DNA of 64,000 nucleotides from Pseudothermotoga_B sp051235805 (GTDB taxonomy: Bacteria; Thermotogota; Thermotogae; Thermotogales; DSM-5069): positions 1,860,001-1,924,000 of the forward strand of contig NZ_JBPNXV010000001.1 of NCBI RefSeq assembly GCF_051235805.1. Reading direction: 5' to 3'. Shown here piece by piece: positions 50,979-59,821 of the stretch. How positions within the stretch are numbered: the stretch's first letter is position 1; the number at the start of each line of letters is the position of its first letter. Made by a program: the position numbers and the translations under genes. The notes under the pieces were generated by a model, which did not search any database, had not been told where the DNA came from, and was given only the letters and a program-made list of their open reading frames with translations.

Positions 50979-51817
50979 CAATCACCAGTCCCGTACGCAG
51001 GAATGTATCCAGCTTGCCTTACCAACCTTTGCCCTACTGGCGAGAGAATTAACTTGATGTAATCTGCTACAACGCCCTTCTCTGGCCACAGGTTGCCAAA
51101 TCTGCTCAGATCTATGAAGACATACAAAGGTCTGCTGATGGGATATACCCCGCGCAAAACATTTTGCACCGTGGGTTCTACTCCTTCAACTTTTAATGCT
51201 TTTACTTTGTCTGTCACGTAGCCCATTCCTGTGTAGGCGATTGCAAATTGATTCTTTGCCACACTCTCGATTTCTGCCTGAGATGATTCGAGCATCTGAA
51301 CCCTTGGGCTGAGCTTTGCACCATGCAAGACCTTCTCGACCCATGTCTCGAAGGTTCCAGAGGCTGTGTTTCTTGAATACACCACGATTGGTCTGCTTGG
51401 AAGTTTCGGGTCAACTTGGTTCCACTCGGTGATCTCTCCGGTGTAGATCTTCTTGAGAGTTTCCAGAGAAATGTTGTCAATGCCAAGACTTGGATTGACT
51501 ATTGCAGCTATGCCGTCGTATGCTACAACGATTGGCACCAAGTATTTCCCAGTTTTGTGCATCTGTTCAACTTCACTGGCTTTCAAGAATCTACTTGAGT
51601 TGGCAATGTCTGCCGTTTGATTGAAGAGCCCTGTTATTCCAGTTGTCGATCCTGCACCTTCGAGCGTAACAGTTACATTTGGATATAGCTTCTGAAACTC
51701 TTCCACCCAAAGTTGAGCGATCGGGTAAACGGTGTTTGATCCTTTGATAATCAAAGTCTCAGCCATCAATAAAGTTGCAAGAAAAGCCACCGTCACCAAT
51801 ACCAAAGTCTTCTTCAT
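50978..51817 (-). CDS. pstS: phosphate-binding protein PstS
   Basis: 279 aa. Signal peptide MKKTLVLVTVAFLATLLMA, then LIIKGSNTVYPIAQLWVEEF with the phosphate-binding S/T, GAGSTTGITGLFNQTADIANSSR, VVAYDGIAAIVNPSLGIDNIS, IVVYSRNTASGTFETWVE. Captures phosphate for PstCAB. The start follows GGAGGTG; an upstream in-frame codon at 51841 is less likely. The gap to phoB (51818-51931) should hold both promoters, but I could not assign a convincing -35/-10 or Pho box. Confidence 0.95.
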   Translation of the reverse strand: MKKTLVLVTVAFLATLLMAETLIIKGSNTVYPIAQLWVEEFQKLYPNVTVTLEGAGSTTGITGLFNQTADIANSSRFLKASEVEQMHKTGKYLVPIVVAYDGIAAIVNPSLGIDNISLETLKKIYTGEITEWNQVDPKLPSRPIVVYSRNTASGTFETWVEKVLHGAKLSPRVQMLESSQAEIESVAKNQFAIAYTGMGYVTDKVKALKVEGVEPTVQNVLRGVYPISRPLYVFIDLSRFGNLWPEKGVVADYIKLILSPVGQRLVRQAGYIPAYGTGD

Positions 51818-51931
51818 TCTCACACCTCCCTCAGTTTTCACTTTGTTTATGCCTCTTGGAGTTCTACCAGTAATGAAAAAATATAAAAGTTTTTTAACAA
51901 CTTTCTGGCATGATTTCTTTGGAGGGATTGA

Positions 51932-52585
51932 ATGGCTTCAATATTGATTGTTGAAGACGAAAAAGACGTCAGTGATGTTGTGGTCAAGTACTTGAAAGTT
52001 GAGTCACACGATGTGAAAACTGCTGGTAGCATAGAAGAAATGTACGATCAACTCGAGAGAGGATGTTTTGATCTGATTGTACTTGATCTTCTGCTCCCAG
52101 ATGGTGACGCTATGGACGAAATTCCGACGATCAGAATGATGTGCCCCAAAACGTTCATAATCGTTTTGACTGCTTTAAGAGAAGATAGAAACAAAATCTT
52201 GGGTTTAGAAATGGGAGCAGATGATTATGTGACTAAACCTTTCAATCCAAGAGAACTGTCAGCGAGGGTTAGAGCTGTACTGAGGAGAAAGAACGCCTTC
52301 TTGGAACGCGAATTGATTCACAAAGACATGAAACTGATTGTTCACGAGAGAATATTGATGATTGGCGATGAAGTTATACAGCTTTCCAGTAGAGAATTTG
52401 AGATATTGCTGCTCATGTTTGAGAATCCAAAAAAGGTTTTCACAAGACTCGAAATACTCGATGCAGTTTGGCAAGGAGAAGAAAGATCAGAGAGAATAGT
52501 AGACGTCTATATGAGTATGCTCAGGAAAAAACTGAGCAAAGAAAGGTTGGTGACTGTGCACGGTGTTGGATACAAATTGGCATGA
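51932..52585 (+). CDS. phoB: PhoB-like response regulator
   Basis: 217 aa. Receiver (VEDEKD, DLLLPDG phospho-Asp, LTA, DDYVTKPFNPREL) and OmpR-type winged helix (LSSREFEILLLMFENP, SERIVDVYMSMLRKKL, TVHGVGYKLA). Divergent from pstSCAB-phoU and overlapping the next kinase gene by 23 bases, which supports control of the Pho regulon. The assignment as PhoB rests on context rather than on sequence alone. Confidence 0.88.
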   Translation: MASILIVEDEKDVSDVVVKYLKVESHDVKTAGSIEEMYDQLERGCFDLIVLDLLLPDGDAMDEIPTIRMMCPKTFIIVLTALREDRNKILGLEMGADDYVTKPFNPRELSARVRAVLRRKNAFLERELIHKDMKLIVHERILMIGDEVIQLSSREFEILLLMFENPKKVFTRLEILDAVWQGEERSERIVDVYMSMLRKKLSKERLVTVHGVGYKLA

Positions 52586-53345
52586 GATCATCGAAACGTA
52601 CAAGCCTCTCTTACTGCTCAAACCAGACCAAATCGTTTTTTACCCAGCAGACGGTGATACTTACAAGAAGCAGCAAATCCTGACAGACTCAAAGACATTT
52701 TTTGTCAACGCAGTTGCACACGAACTTTTCACACCGATCACCGCAATGATAGGTTTAGTAGAAATAGCAAAGGAAGAGGAGAATGTTCGGGAAACTCTGT
52801 GCAAGATCGAAAAACACCTTGTCAGAATGCAAAGAATTGTCGAACAACTCGTCTTGCTATCCAAGATCGAACAAGAACAATACTGCCCTGAAACAGTACA
52901 AATTAGCTTGAGAAAGTTAATCAAAGATATTCTAAATGAATATCAGCATAAAATAGAGCAAAAAAAGATCTCTGTGGTTGTGAGTCTGAAAGCCTCGATC
53001 AAGACAGACCAAGAGGCTTTCAAAATAGTCTTGAGAAACCTGATATCAAATGCAATCAAGTACTCTCCAGACGGCGGCACCATCAAAATCTTTTCACAGA
53101 AAAGATTCTTGGTGATTCAAGATGAGGGAATAGGTATACCAGAGACAGAACTGAAGAATATAACAGCCCGTTTTTACAGGGCAGCGAATGCAAGAACCTT
53201 CTCTGGAGCCGGCTTAGGACTTGCTATCGTCAAGCACATACTTCGAAGAATGGGTATATGCTGGGCTATCCACTCTAAGATTGGTGCAGGTACAAAGGTT
53301 TTCATTGAAATCCTTCAGATTGATCAACAATTGGCTGGAGAATAG
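52563..53345 (+). CDS. soluble PhoR-like histidine kinase without membrane segment
   Basis: 260 aa, GTG start overlapping the regulator gene. After only about 45 residues the H-box VNAVAHELFTPITAMIGLVEIA begins (His53), followed by the dimerisation helix, N-box LRNLISNAIKYSPDGG, G1 VIQDEGIGIP and G2 FSGAGLGLAIVKHIL. No transmembrane helix or full PAS domain is present, whereas typical PhoR has both. Input presumably comes through the PhoU/PstB complex. A start further upstream is impossible without deep overlap with the regulator. Confidence 0.85.
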   Translation: MLDTNWHEIIETYKPLLLLKPDQIVFYPADGDTYKKQQILTDSKTFFVNAVAHELFTPITAMIGLVEIAKEEENVRETLCKIEKHLVRMQRIVEQLVLLSKIEQEQYCPETVQISLRKLIKDILNEYQHKIEQKKISVVVSLKASIKTDQEAFKIVLRNLISNAIKYSPDGGTIKIFSQKRFLVIQDEGIGIPETELKNITARFYRAANARTFSGAGLGLAIVKHILRRMGICWAIHSKIGAGTKVFIEILQIDQQLAGE

Positions 53346-53408
53346 TCATTTTCTTCTTTTTTCTCTTTCATCCTCTTCTGTTCTTTCATTCTCACTAAAA
53401 TAGTTTGG

Positions 53409-53437
53409 TTGTCTATTTTTGTTAAAGCTGGTATATT
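53409..53437 (+). promoter_or_regulatory. promoter of the ketohexose operon
   Basis: TTGTCT (53409-53414), 17 bases, TATATT (53432-53437). The predicted start near 53444 is just ahead of the tandem operators. Confidence 0.6.
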
Positions 53438-53449
53438 TCTTCTTGGTAG

Positions 53450-53476
53450 GTTACATAGGTAAGTTACATATGTAAC
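53450..53476 (+). promoter_or_regulatory. two tandem palindromic operators
   Basis: TTACATAGGTAA (53451-53462) and GTTACATATGTAAC (53463-53476, perfect palindrome), 13 bases apart, just downstream of the promoter. Probable binding site of the SorC-family regulator encoded at 56472. Confidence 0.75.
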
Positions 53477-53495
53477 CACAAGAGGAGGTGTGATT

Positions 53496-54734
53496 GTGAA
53501 GAAGTCAGTTTTGAGCATCGTCCTAATTGTTATTGCAGTACTCAGTTTTGGCAAAACTTTGACGATCTGGGTTGGTGGACAGGTTGCAGAGCTTGACGAG
53601 ACTTGGAACTCAGTCATCAAGGGGTTCGAGCAGAAGTACGGCATTAAAGTGGAGGTACAACTATTTGGTTTCGACACTTACTACGACAAGCTTGTCACAG
53701 CACTTCAAGCAGGAAAAGGACCTGATCTTGCTTTCGCAGACTTGGGTGGTTGGGTCCCAACCTTTGCAGAAAAAGGCTGGCTTGAGCCAATGGAAGAACA
53801 GATCAAGAACTGGGAAGGTACACCGCAGATATGGCCCAATCTTTGGCCCACAGTTACGTACAAAGGAGTTAGGTACGGTCTTCCATGGTACACCGATTGC
53901 AGACTCTTACTCTACAACAAGGCAATGTTTGAGCAGGCTGGTCTTGATCCGAACAACCCACCAAAGACCTGGAGTGAGCTTTTGGCTGCGGCACAGAAGA
54001 TCACCGATGCAAAGAACAGAGTTTACGGCTACGGTGTGAGTGGTACGAAAACCGAACACACTACTCTTGGTTACATGATGTTCCTCTACGCAGCCGGTGG
54101 AAAACTCTTGACAGATGACTATTCGAGGGCAGCCTTTAACACACCTGAAGGCTTGAAGGCTCTGAAATTCTACACAGACCTTGCAAAGAATTACGCTGTG
54201 AGTCCAAACGCGATTCAGTACCACGAAGATGATTACAGAAACATGATGGCTCAGAACAGAGTTGCGATGTCAATCGGTGGACCTTGGTCGTTCCCACTCA
54301 TTGAAGCCGCCAATCCAAATATAGTTGGAAAGTATTCTGTTGCATTGCATCCGTACGACTCGCAGCCTGCAAGTGTGCTTGGAGGATGGGCTTTGGTTAT
54401 ACCGAAAAGCAGTCCAAACAAAGAAGATGCATGGAAGCTTGCTGCATATTTGACCAGCTTCGATGTATGGATGAAGTGGGTCGAGGAGAAAGGTGGTCCA
54501 ATGCCGACAAGGATGGATGTTTGCACAAAATCAATGCTTGCGAACGATCCAAAATGGCAAGTGATATTCAAAACATTCCCATACGCAGTTGCAAGACCAC
54601 CTATTCCACAGTATCCCCAAATCTCTGAACAGATACAGATCATGGTACAGAGAGTCTTGCTGAACGAACTCACGCCTGAGGAAGCAATAAAGGTTGCAGC
54701 AGAAAATGTGAACAAAATACTCGGAGCGAAGTAA
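53496..54734 (+). CDS. sugar ABC importer, substrate-binding protein (family 1)
   Basis: 412 aa. Signal peptide VKKSVLSIVLIVIAVLSFG, then a MalE-like fold: LTIWVGGQVAELDETWNSVI, GFDTYYDKLVTALQAGKGPDLAFADLGG, YGLPWYTDCRLLLYNKAMFEQAGLDPNNPPKTW, MSIGGPWSFPLIEAA, KEDAWKLAAYLTS. GTG at 53496 is 6 bases after GAGGAGGTG; GTG at 53490 overlaps the Shine-Dalgarno. The ligand is probably the sugar metabolised by the kinases and aldolase downstream. Confidence 0.9.
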   Translation: MKKSVLSIVLIVIAVLSFGKTLTIWVGGQVAELDETWNSVIKGFEQKYGIKVEVQLFGFDTYYDKLVTALQAGKGPDLAFADLGGWVPTFAEKGWLEPMEEQIKNWEGTPQIWPNLWPTVTYKGVRYGLPWYTDCRLLLYNKAMFEQAGLDPNNPPKTWSELLAAAQKITDAKNRVYGYGVSGTKTEHTTLGYMMFLYAAGGKLLTDDYSRAAFNTPEGLKALKFYTDLAKNYAVSPNAIQYHEDDYRNMMAQNRVAMSIGGPWSFPLIEAANPNIVGKYSVALHPYDSQPASVLGGWALVIPKSSPNKEDAWKLAAYLTSFDVWMKWVEEKGGPMPTRMDVCTKSMLANDPKWQVIFKTFPYAVARPPIPQYPQISEQIQIMVQRVLLNELTPEEAIKVAAENVNKILGAK

Positions 54735-54747
54735 ACTATAGATGTGA

Positions 54748-54766
54748 GGGCGGGCAATGCCCGCCC
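54748..54766 (+). terminator. intercistronic hairpin after the binding-protein gene
   Basis: GGGCGGGC (54748-54755) pairs with GCCCGCCC (54759-54766), loop AAT, no T-tract. Same position and design as the hairpin at 28189-28211. Confidence 0.75.
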
Positions 54767-54784
54767 ATATCAGGAGTGAGTGAA

Positions 54785-55639
54785 TTGAGAGAAGAGAAAA
54801 TTGCCCTGAAAATGGTTATGCCTTATGTCCTTGTGATAATAGCTTTTGTTGTCTTTCTGTTGATCTCGAACATTGTGATGAGTTTTACAAACAGCAAAGG
54901 CGAATTGACCTTGGAAAATTACAGTTTCATTTTCAAAGACAGTGTTTTCTACAAAACCATCCTTAATACATCTATCTGGGTCTTTGGAAGTGTTTCAGGA
55001 CAGATTCTCTTGGGTCTGTGTGTAGCCTTACTGCTCAATCAAATCACTCGAGGACAGATTTTCTTTCGAAGTGTCATTCTGATACTGCCTTGGGCAACGC
55101 TCGATATAGTTGCAGGTGTGATGTGGAAATGGATGTACAACGACATGTACGGTGTGCTGAATGATATCTTGGTGAAAATGGGATTGTTCAAAGACTACGT
55201 ACCATGGCTTGCCACACCAAAGATGGCTATGCTGGCGGTGATCATTGCGAATATCTGGAAAGGTTTTTGTCTGAGCGGAATGTTCTTCTTAGCAGGTATT
55301 CAGACTATTCCTCAAGAACTCTATGAAGCAGCAGAAATAGATGGTGCCAATGCCTTTGGACGGTTTTGGAATATCACAATACCTCAACTCAAGCCAGTTT
55401 TGACCACGACATTGATGCTCACGATAATATGGACAATAAATTACTTTCCACTGATCTACGTGATGACAGGCGGTGGACCAAATTATGGTACAGAAACCAT
55501 TGTCACTTACATCTACAGACTCAGCTTCAGATTTCTCGAATACAATAAAGCGGCTGCTCTGTCAAATGTTCTGTTCTTATTGGTCTTCACCATAGCATAT
55601 CTTTTCACAAGAAAGATGGCAAGGGAAGTGGCTGCCTGA
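54785..55639 (+). CDS. sugar ABC importer permease (MalF-like)
   Basis: 284 aa, about six helices: MVMPYVLVIIAFVVFLLISN, the conserved TSIWVFGSVSGQILLGLCVALLLN, ILPWATLDIVAGVMWKWMY and the EAA loop IPQELYEAAEIDGANAFGRFWNITIPQLKPVL. I prefer TTG 54785 (AGGAG 8 bases upstream) to GTG 54776, which overlaps the Shine-Dalgarno. No ATPase gene lies in the operon, as is common for this class, which shares an MsmK-type ATPase. Confidence 0.92.
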   Translation: MREEKIALKMVMPYVLVIIAFVVFLLISNIVMSFTNSKGELTLENYSFIFKDSVFYKTILNTSIWVFGSVSGQILLGLCVALLLNQITRGQIFFRSVILILPWATLDIVAGVMWKWMYNDMYGVLNDILVKMGLFKDYVPWLATPKMAMLAVIIANIWKGFCLSGMFFLAGIQTIPQELYEAAEIDGANAFGRFWNITIPQLKPVLTTTLMLTIIWTINYFPLIYVMTGGGPNYGTETIVTYIYRLSFRFLEYNKAAALSNVLFLLVFTIAYLFTRKMAREVAA

Positions 55640-56475
55640 TGAAACGAAGTACAAAACGAAAAACAATGAAAAGCCTTTCATATATACTCTTGTTTTTCAT
55701 CGCCATCGTCGTTGCCTTTCCATTCATCTGGCTCATTTTAACCTCTTTCAAAACATACCAAGAGATATACAGTTATCCGATAATATATCTGCCAAAAAGT
55801 TGGACCGTTGAACATTATCAAAAGATATCGAGTCTCGATTTCAAGAGCTATTTTTTCAACAGCGTAATCGTTGGCAGCGGAACTATGGTTTTCTCTCTAC
55901 TCATCGGCATTTTTCCTGCCTATGCCTTTTCTCGATATTCCTTCAGAGGCAAAGGTATGCTGCTCGTGAGTGTGCTGATCTTTCAAATGTTTCCGATGAT
56001 AGTCTTTTTGGTGCCTATATTCAAATTTCTGGACTGGATAAAACTTCTTGACACGCATCTTGGACTGATTCTTGCATACATCCCATTCACCACTCCGATA
56101 ACGATAGTTTTTCTGAGAAGTTTCTTTCTGTCTGTTCCAAAATCTCTTGAAGAGGCTGCACTCATAGACGGTTGCACGAGAACGAAGGCTTTTGTCAGGA
56201 TAATTTTTCCAGTGACACTCCCTGGCATCGCTGCAGTAGGTGTATATGCCTTTCTCTTTGCATGGAGCGAATTATTGTACTCAATGTCTTTGCTCACAAG
56301 TAAGAGTTTGCAAACTATCCCAACCTTTCTTTCGGTCTTCGTTGGGCAGTACCAAACTCGATGGGGACCTTTGTTCGCAGGATCGGTCTTCGCAACATTG
56401 CCTCCGTTGGTTGTATTTATACTGCTTCAGAGATATTTCATCTCTGGGCTCGTGAGTGGGGCGGTGAAAGAATGA
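55639..56475 (+). CDS. sugar ABC importer permease (MalG-like)
   Basis: 278 aa, ATG overlapping the previous stop (TGATG). Six helices; FPFIWLILTSFKTYQEIY, FFNSVIVGSGTMVFSLLIGIFPAYAFSRYSF, and the EAA loop VPKSLEEAALIDGCTRTKAFVRIIFPVTLPGIAAV. Forms the channel with the preceding permease. Confidence 0.93.
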   Translation: MKRSTKRKTMKSLSYILLFFIAIVVAFPFIWLILTSFKTYQEIYSYPIIYLPKSWTVEHYQKISSLDFKSYFFNSVIVGSGTMVFSLLIGIFPAYAFSRYSFRGKGMLLVSVLIFQMFPMIVFLVPIFKFLDWIKLLDTHLGLILAYIPFTTPITIVFLRSFFLSVPKSLEEAALIDGCTRTKAFVRIIFPVTLPGIAAVGVYAFLFAWSELLYSMSLLTSKSLQTIPTFLSVFVGQYQTRWGPLFAGSVFATLPPLVVFILLQRYFISGLVSGAVKE

Positions 56476-57440
56476 CTATAAGCGATGATCTACTCTTCGA
56501 AGTTGCATTTGATTATTACGTGAAGAAGATGCTTCAAAAAGATATAGCCAAAAAACTGGGTGTTTCGAGGGTTCAGGTTAGTAAGTATTTGAAGATGGCA
56601 GAGGAGAGGAAGATAGTCCGAATAGAGATAGTGCCGCCAAAGATATCCACACAGCTGGAACAAGAGTACAGAAAGCTGTTCAAAGAAAGGTTCGGATTTG
56701 ATGAATTGTTCCTGACAACGGGGCACAGTAACAACCAACTCTTGTTACAGTCTCTGGCACGCAGGGCTTGGGAATTTATATCAGAACTTTCGGAAAATGC
56801 ATTGAACATTGGAATAGGCTGGGGCACCACGATGTTCACAGTGGCAACTTACAATTTCACATTGAATCGCCCCAACTGGAGAGTAGTACCACTTTCAGGT
56901 GGAACCTTCAAACTTTCAGACAGGCACTTTGATTCTAATTTCATCGCCCAGAACTTTGCAGATCGCTTGAATACAAGAACGATACCTGTTTACTTTCCAT
57001 TCTTGATGGACAACAGTCAGCAAAGACAACAACTGCAGAGTACCGAAGAGTTTGCCTACATAAACTCACTTTGGAACAATCTCGATGTGGTTATCTGCAG
57101 CGTTGGTTATTCCATATCGAGATCTCCACTCTTTCGCCAAAACGTTTTCGATGGTTCCACACTCGACAAACTCGAGAAACTCGGCATCGTTGGCGATATT
57201 CTGACACATTACTTTGATATCAACGGCAGGGTGCACGACTTGGAGTTCATGCAAAAGATCAACAACATAACAATGGACCAGTACATGAAAGCCAAAAAAA
57301 AGATAGTAGTCGCAGGTGGTTTTCACAAGATAGAGAGTATAGTTGGTCTTCTGAAAGGGAAGCTCGCAGATGTACTGATAACGGACACAAACACAGCGCG
57401 TAATGTGATCGAGTTCGTGTCCGAGAAGGATTGGAGGTAG
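56472..57440 (+). CDS. SorC-family sugar-responsive regulator
   Basis: 322 aa, overlapping the permease stop by 4 bases. N-terminal helix-turn-helix MLQKDIAKKLGVSRVQVSKYLKMAEE, then a sugar-phosphate domain (ALNIGIGWGTTMFTVATY, VVPLSGGTFK, LDVVICSVGYSISRSP, KKIVVAGGFHKIESIVGLLKGKLADVLITD). Second SorC regulator of the window, again within a sugar operon; it is the likely ligand of the TTACATANGTAA sites upstream. The start at 56472 has GGCGGTGAAAG ahead; the longer frame overlaps the permease gene. Confidence 0.88.
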   Translation: MTISDDLLFEVAFDYYVKKMLQKDIAKKLGVSRVQVSKYLKMAEERKIVRIEIVPPKISTQLEQEYRKLFKERFGFDELFLTTGHSNNQLLLQSLARRAWEFISELSENALNIGIGWGTTMFTVATYNFTLNRPNWRVVPLSGGTFKLSDRHFDSNFIAQNFADRLNTRTIPVYFPFLMDNSQQRQQLQSTEEFAYINSLWNNLDVVICSVGYSISRSPLFRQNVFDGSTLDKLEKLGIVGDILTHYFDINGRVHDLEFMQKINNITMDQYMKAKKKIVVAGGFHKIESIVGLLKGKLADVLITDTNTARNVIEFVSEKDWR

Positions 57441-57448
57441 TGGCGCTC

Positions 57449-58384
57449 TTGAGCATTCAAATACTCAATCTAAATCCTTGTTATGATCATTGGGTGATCA
57501 TCTCAAGTGTTCCGAGAACCCCAAATGTTTTGAGAGGCGACTATGTTGTGAAACTCGTCGATGGAAAGGGATTGAATATTGCAAGAGTTTTCAACATGCT
57601 TGGTTTTCAGGATTATCTTTGTGTTAATGTGCTTGGTGGTGATGTGGGAAAGATAATCTCGGCAAAGTGTCGAGAAGAGGGTATAAAGACTACAGAATTC
57701 TGGATAAACGACGAGAACAGAATCAATACGGCAGTTGTCTATGAATACGAAAAGAAGATGCTCATGATCAACGAACCAGGACCAATCATACAACCAGATG
57801 AGATCGAAGGACTCATAAATTATCTTGATTCCGTTGTTGAAGAAAAAAGCACTTTGGTAATCTCAGGAAGTGCACCAAGAGGATTTGGCACAAAGAACAT
57901 GGCAAGAATTGCAGAAATCGCAACAAGAAGATCTTGTAGACTCATGATCGACATTGCAGGAGAATGGCTCAAGGAGTTGGTGAATTTTGAGCCCGAGATG
58001 GTTAAAGTGAACGCTGACGAACTCAAGATCGTTTTCAATCTTCACGATTTGGATTTGAAAGAACTCTTTCAGATCAAGAAAATGTACGACATAAAGGTTT
58101 TGTGTGTGACTATTGGCAAAGAAGGTTCCATAACCCTCGTACAAGACAAGGTGTTTCGTGCCAAACCAAAGGTTGTTTACTCAGATTTCTCCGTTGGGTC
58201 TGGCGATTCCTTTTTCGCAGGATATCTCTACCAGGAAGCGATGGGTAAGCCCATAGAGGAAAGACTTGTCTTTGCCACAGCGTGCGGTATGGCGAACACT
58301 CTGAAATACGGCGCGGCGATCTTCGATCTGAAAGATTTGTACCAGCAACTATCACTTGTAGAACTTGTGGAGGAAAGATTATGA
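57449..58384 (+). CDS. PfkB-family ketose-phosphate kinase (LacC/FruK-like)
   Basis: 311 aa. It starts MSIQILNLNPCYD, equivalent to the usual LTVTLNPAID opening of LacC/FruK proteins. GGKG-type site appears as VDGKGLNIARVFNMLGF, substrate/ATP region LVISGSAPRGFG, and the catalytic block FSVGSGDSFFAGYL (DTxGAGD in relatives). It should phosphorylate a ketose monophosphate to the bisphosphate, for example tagatose-6-P or fructose-1-P. TTG at 57449 is chosen from GGAGGT spacing and N-terminal fit. The stop overlaps the next gene. Confidence 0.85.
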   Translation: MSIQILNLNPCYDHWVIISSVPRTPNVLRGDYVVKLVDGKGLNIARVFNMLGFQDYLCVNVLGGDVGKIISAKCREEGIKTTEFWINDENRINTAVVYEYEKKMLMINEPGPIIQPDEIEGLINYLDSVVEEKSTLVISGSAPRGFGTKNMARIAEIATRRSCRLMIDIAGEWLKELVNFEPEMVKVNADELKIVFNLHDLDLKELFQIKKMYDIKVLCVTIGKEGSITLVQDKVFRAKPKVVYSDFSVGSGDSFFAGYLYQEAMGKPIEERLVFATACGMANTLKYGAAIFDLKDLYQQLSLVELVEERL

Positions 58385-59808
58385 AGGCATACATTGGCAT
58401 AGATGTTGGAACAACAAACACCAAGGTCATCGTTGTAACCAGAAACGGTATAGAAAAGATCCACAAACTTCAAACTGCTAAAAAACTAATGGACGGTGTT
58501 GAGTTCTTCGACTTGGACAAGATAGAGAGAAACCTGAGAAGTACCATTAACATGATACGAGAGTCTTATCAAGTCGCAGGTATCGCGTGCACGAGTGTAG
58601 GAGAATCTGTCGTACCGGTTGCATCGGGGAGAAAGTTGCAAGATCCCATCGTTTGGTACGACACATGTACAAAGGCGCTGCAAGAAGAGTATGAAAATCT
58701 GGTGAACCAGCTCGCACCTTACAGAATCTCTGGTTCTCGAGATATTTACTATTACTCGCTTTATAAGATCTTGTTCATGCAAAGAAAAGGTATGGTCAAG
58801 CTAAACGACGTAGAGTATTGGCTTCCGGTGTCTTCCTACATCGCTTATAGATTGACTGGCAATGCTGTGTGGGATATGACCCAGGCGTACCGCAGTCACA
58901 TGGTTGATATTCATCAAAGATGTTGGAATGAACAACTGCTCAACGCCTTCAAGATACCAGTTCAGCAACTTGGAAAACTCGACTACACTTCTTCCTTTGT
59001 TGGGTACTATGACAATATCCCAGTTTTCCTCGCAGGTCATGACCACCTGACTGGAACTTATGGGCTGATCTCGTTGTTCGGCAGCGAACTGATCTTCGAT
59101 TCAATGGGCACGGCATCGTACATAGTCGGCGTTGCAACTGAGAAGGAAAATGAGTTTCACTTAGATAGTCCGTTCATGAAGACGGGTGGAAACATAGGCA
59201 TAGCTTTTCAGGACAAACAGTACTATTTCGCTTCAGGCATAAGATTCCACGGCAAGTTGATCGAATTGGTTTTGAAATTCCTTGGCTTGAGAGTTTCCTC
59301 AAAAAGATTTAAAAAATTGAACAGTTCGATCTCAAAGATACCAAAAGATTACATTTTCTGCATCTACACAAATGGTGACAATATCGTGGGAGAAAAGGCA
59401 GACGGTGTGAACTTTGTCCAGATTCCACCTGATTGCTCCCAAGAACAGATTCTGCAGAATGTTTATCTGTACTTGTGCTACACAAGCAGAATAACCGTTG
59501 AAAACCTTTGGCGACTGCTTGGAAGATTACCAGTAGTTGTTGGCGGCGCATTGGTTGGAAACGATGTTTTCATGAATTACAAAGCTTCGATGCTCGGCGA
59601 GACACTCTACTATCTGGACACAACCGAACTGACAGCCCTCGGTGCATCGGTTGCAGCTATCAGGGGAGCAAGAGATGAAGAAACACTTTTGTCACTCAGA
59701 GAGAAAATCACTTTTCGAAAATTCGAGCCGTTGGATGAAGATGTAGTGCAGATGAATATGCTTTATCACAAAATCAATGGACAATACGAGAGATTATTGA
59801 AGAGATGA
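58381..59808 (+). CDS. FGGY-family carbohydrate kinase
   Basis: 475 aa, ATG overlapping the previous stop. FGGY fold: phosphate-1 loop GIDVGTTNTKVIVV (6-19), VAGIACTSVGESVVPV, adenosine region FDSMGTASYIVGVATE and VVVGGALVGNDVFMNYKASMLG near the C-terminus; catalytic-type Asp in LAGHDHLTG. Phosphorylates a free sugar, presumably the imported ketose. Family members include xylulo-, fuculo-, tagato- and glycerol kinases; the specific substrate cannot be read off. Confidence 0.88.
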   Translation: MKAYIGIDVGTTNTKVIVVTRNGIEKIHKLQTAKKLMDGVEFFDLDKIERNLRSTINMIRESYQVAGIACTSVGESVVPVASGRKLQDPIVWYDTCTKALQEEYENLVNQLAPYRISGSRDIYYYSLYKILFMQRKGMVKLNDVEYWLPVSSYIAYRLTGNAVWDMTQAYRSHMVDIHQRCWNEQLLNAFKIPVQQLGKLDYTSSFVGYYDNIPVFLAGHDHLTGTYGLISLFGSELIFDSMGTASYIVGVATEKENEFHLDSPFMKTGGNIGIAFQDKQYYFASGIRFHGKLIELVLKFLGLRVSSKRFKKLNSSISKIPKDYIFCIYTNGDNIVGEKADGVNFVQIPPDCSQEQILQNVYLYLCYTSRITVENLWRLLGRLPVVVGGALVGNDVFMNYKASMLGETLYYLDTTELTALGASVAAIRGARDEETLLSLREKITFRKFEPLDEDVVQMNMLYHKINGQYERLLKR

Positions 59809-59821
59809 GGAGGTTAGTGAG

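Noticed and set aside
51818..51931. A Pho box between pstS and phoB
   Set aside because: One TTAACA-like half site is seen, but no direct repeat at 11-base spacing, so it is not called.
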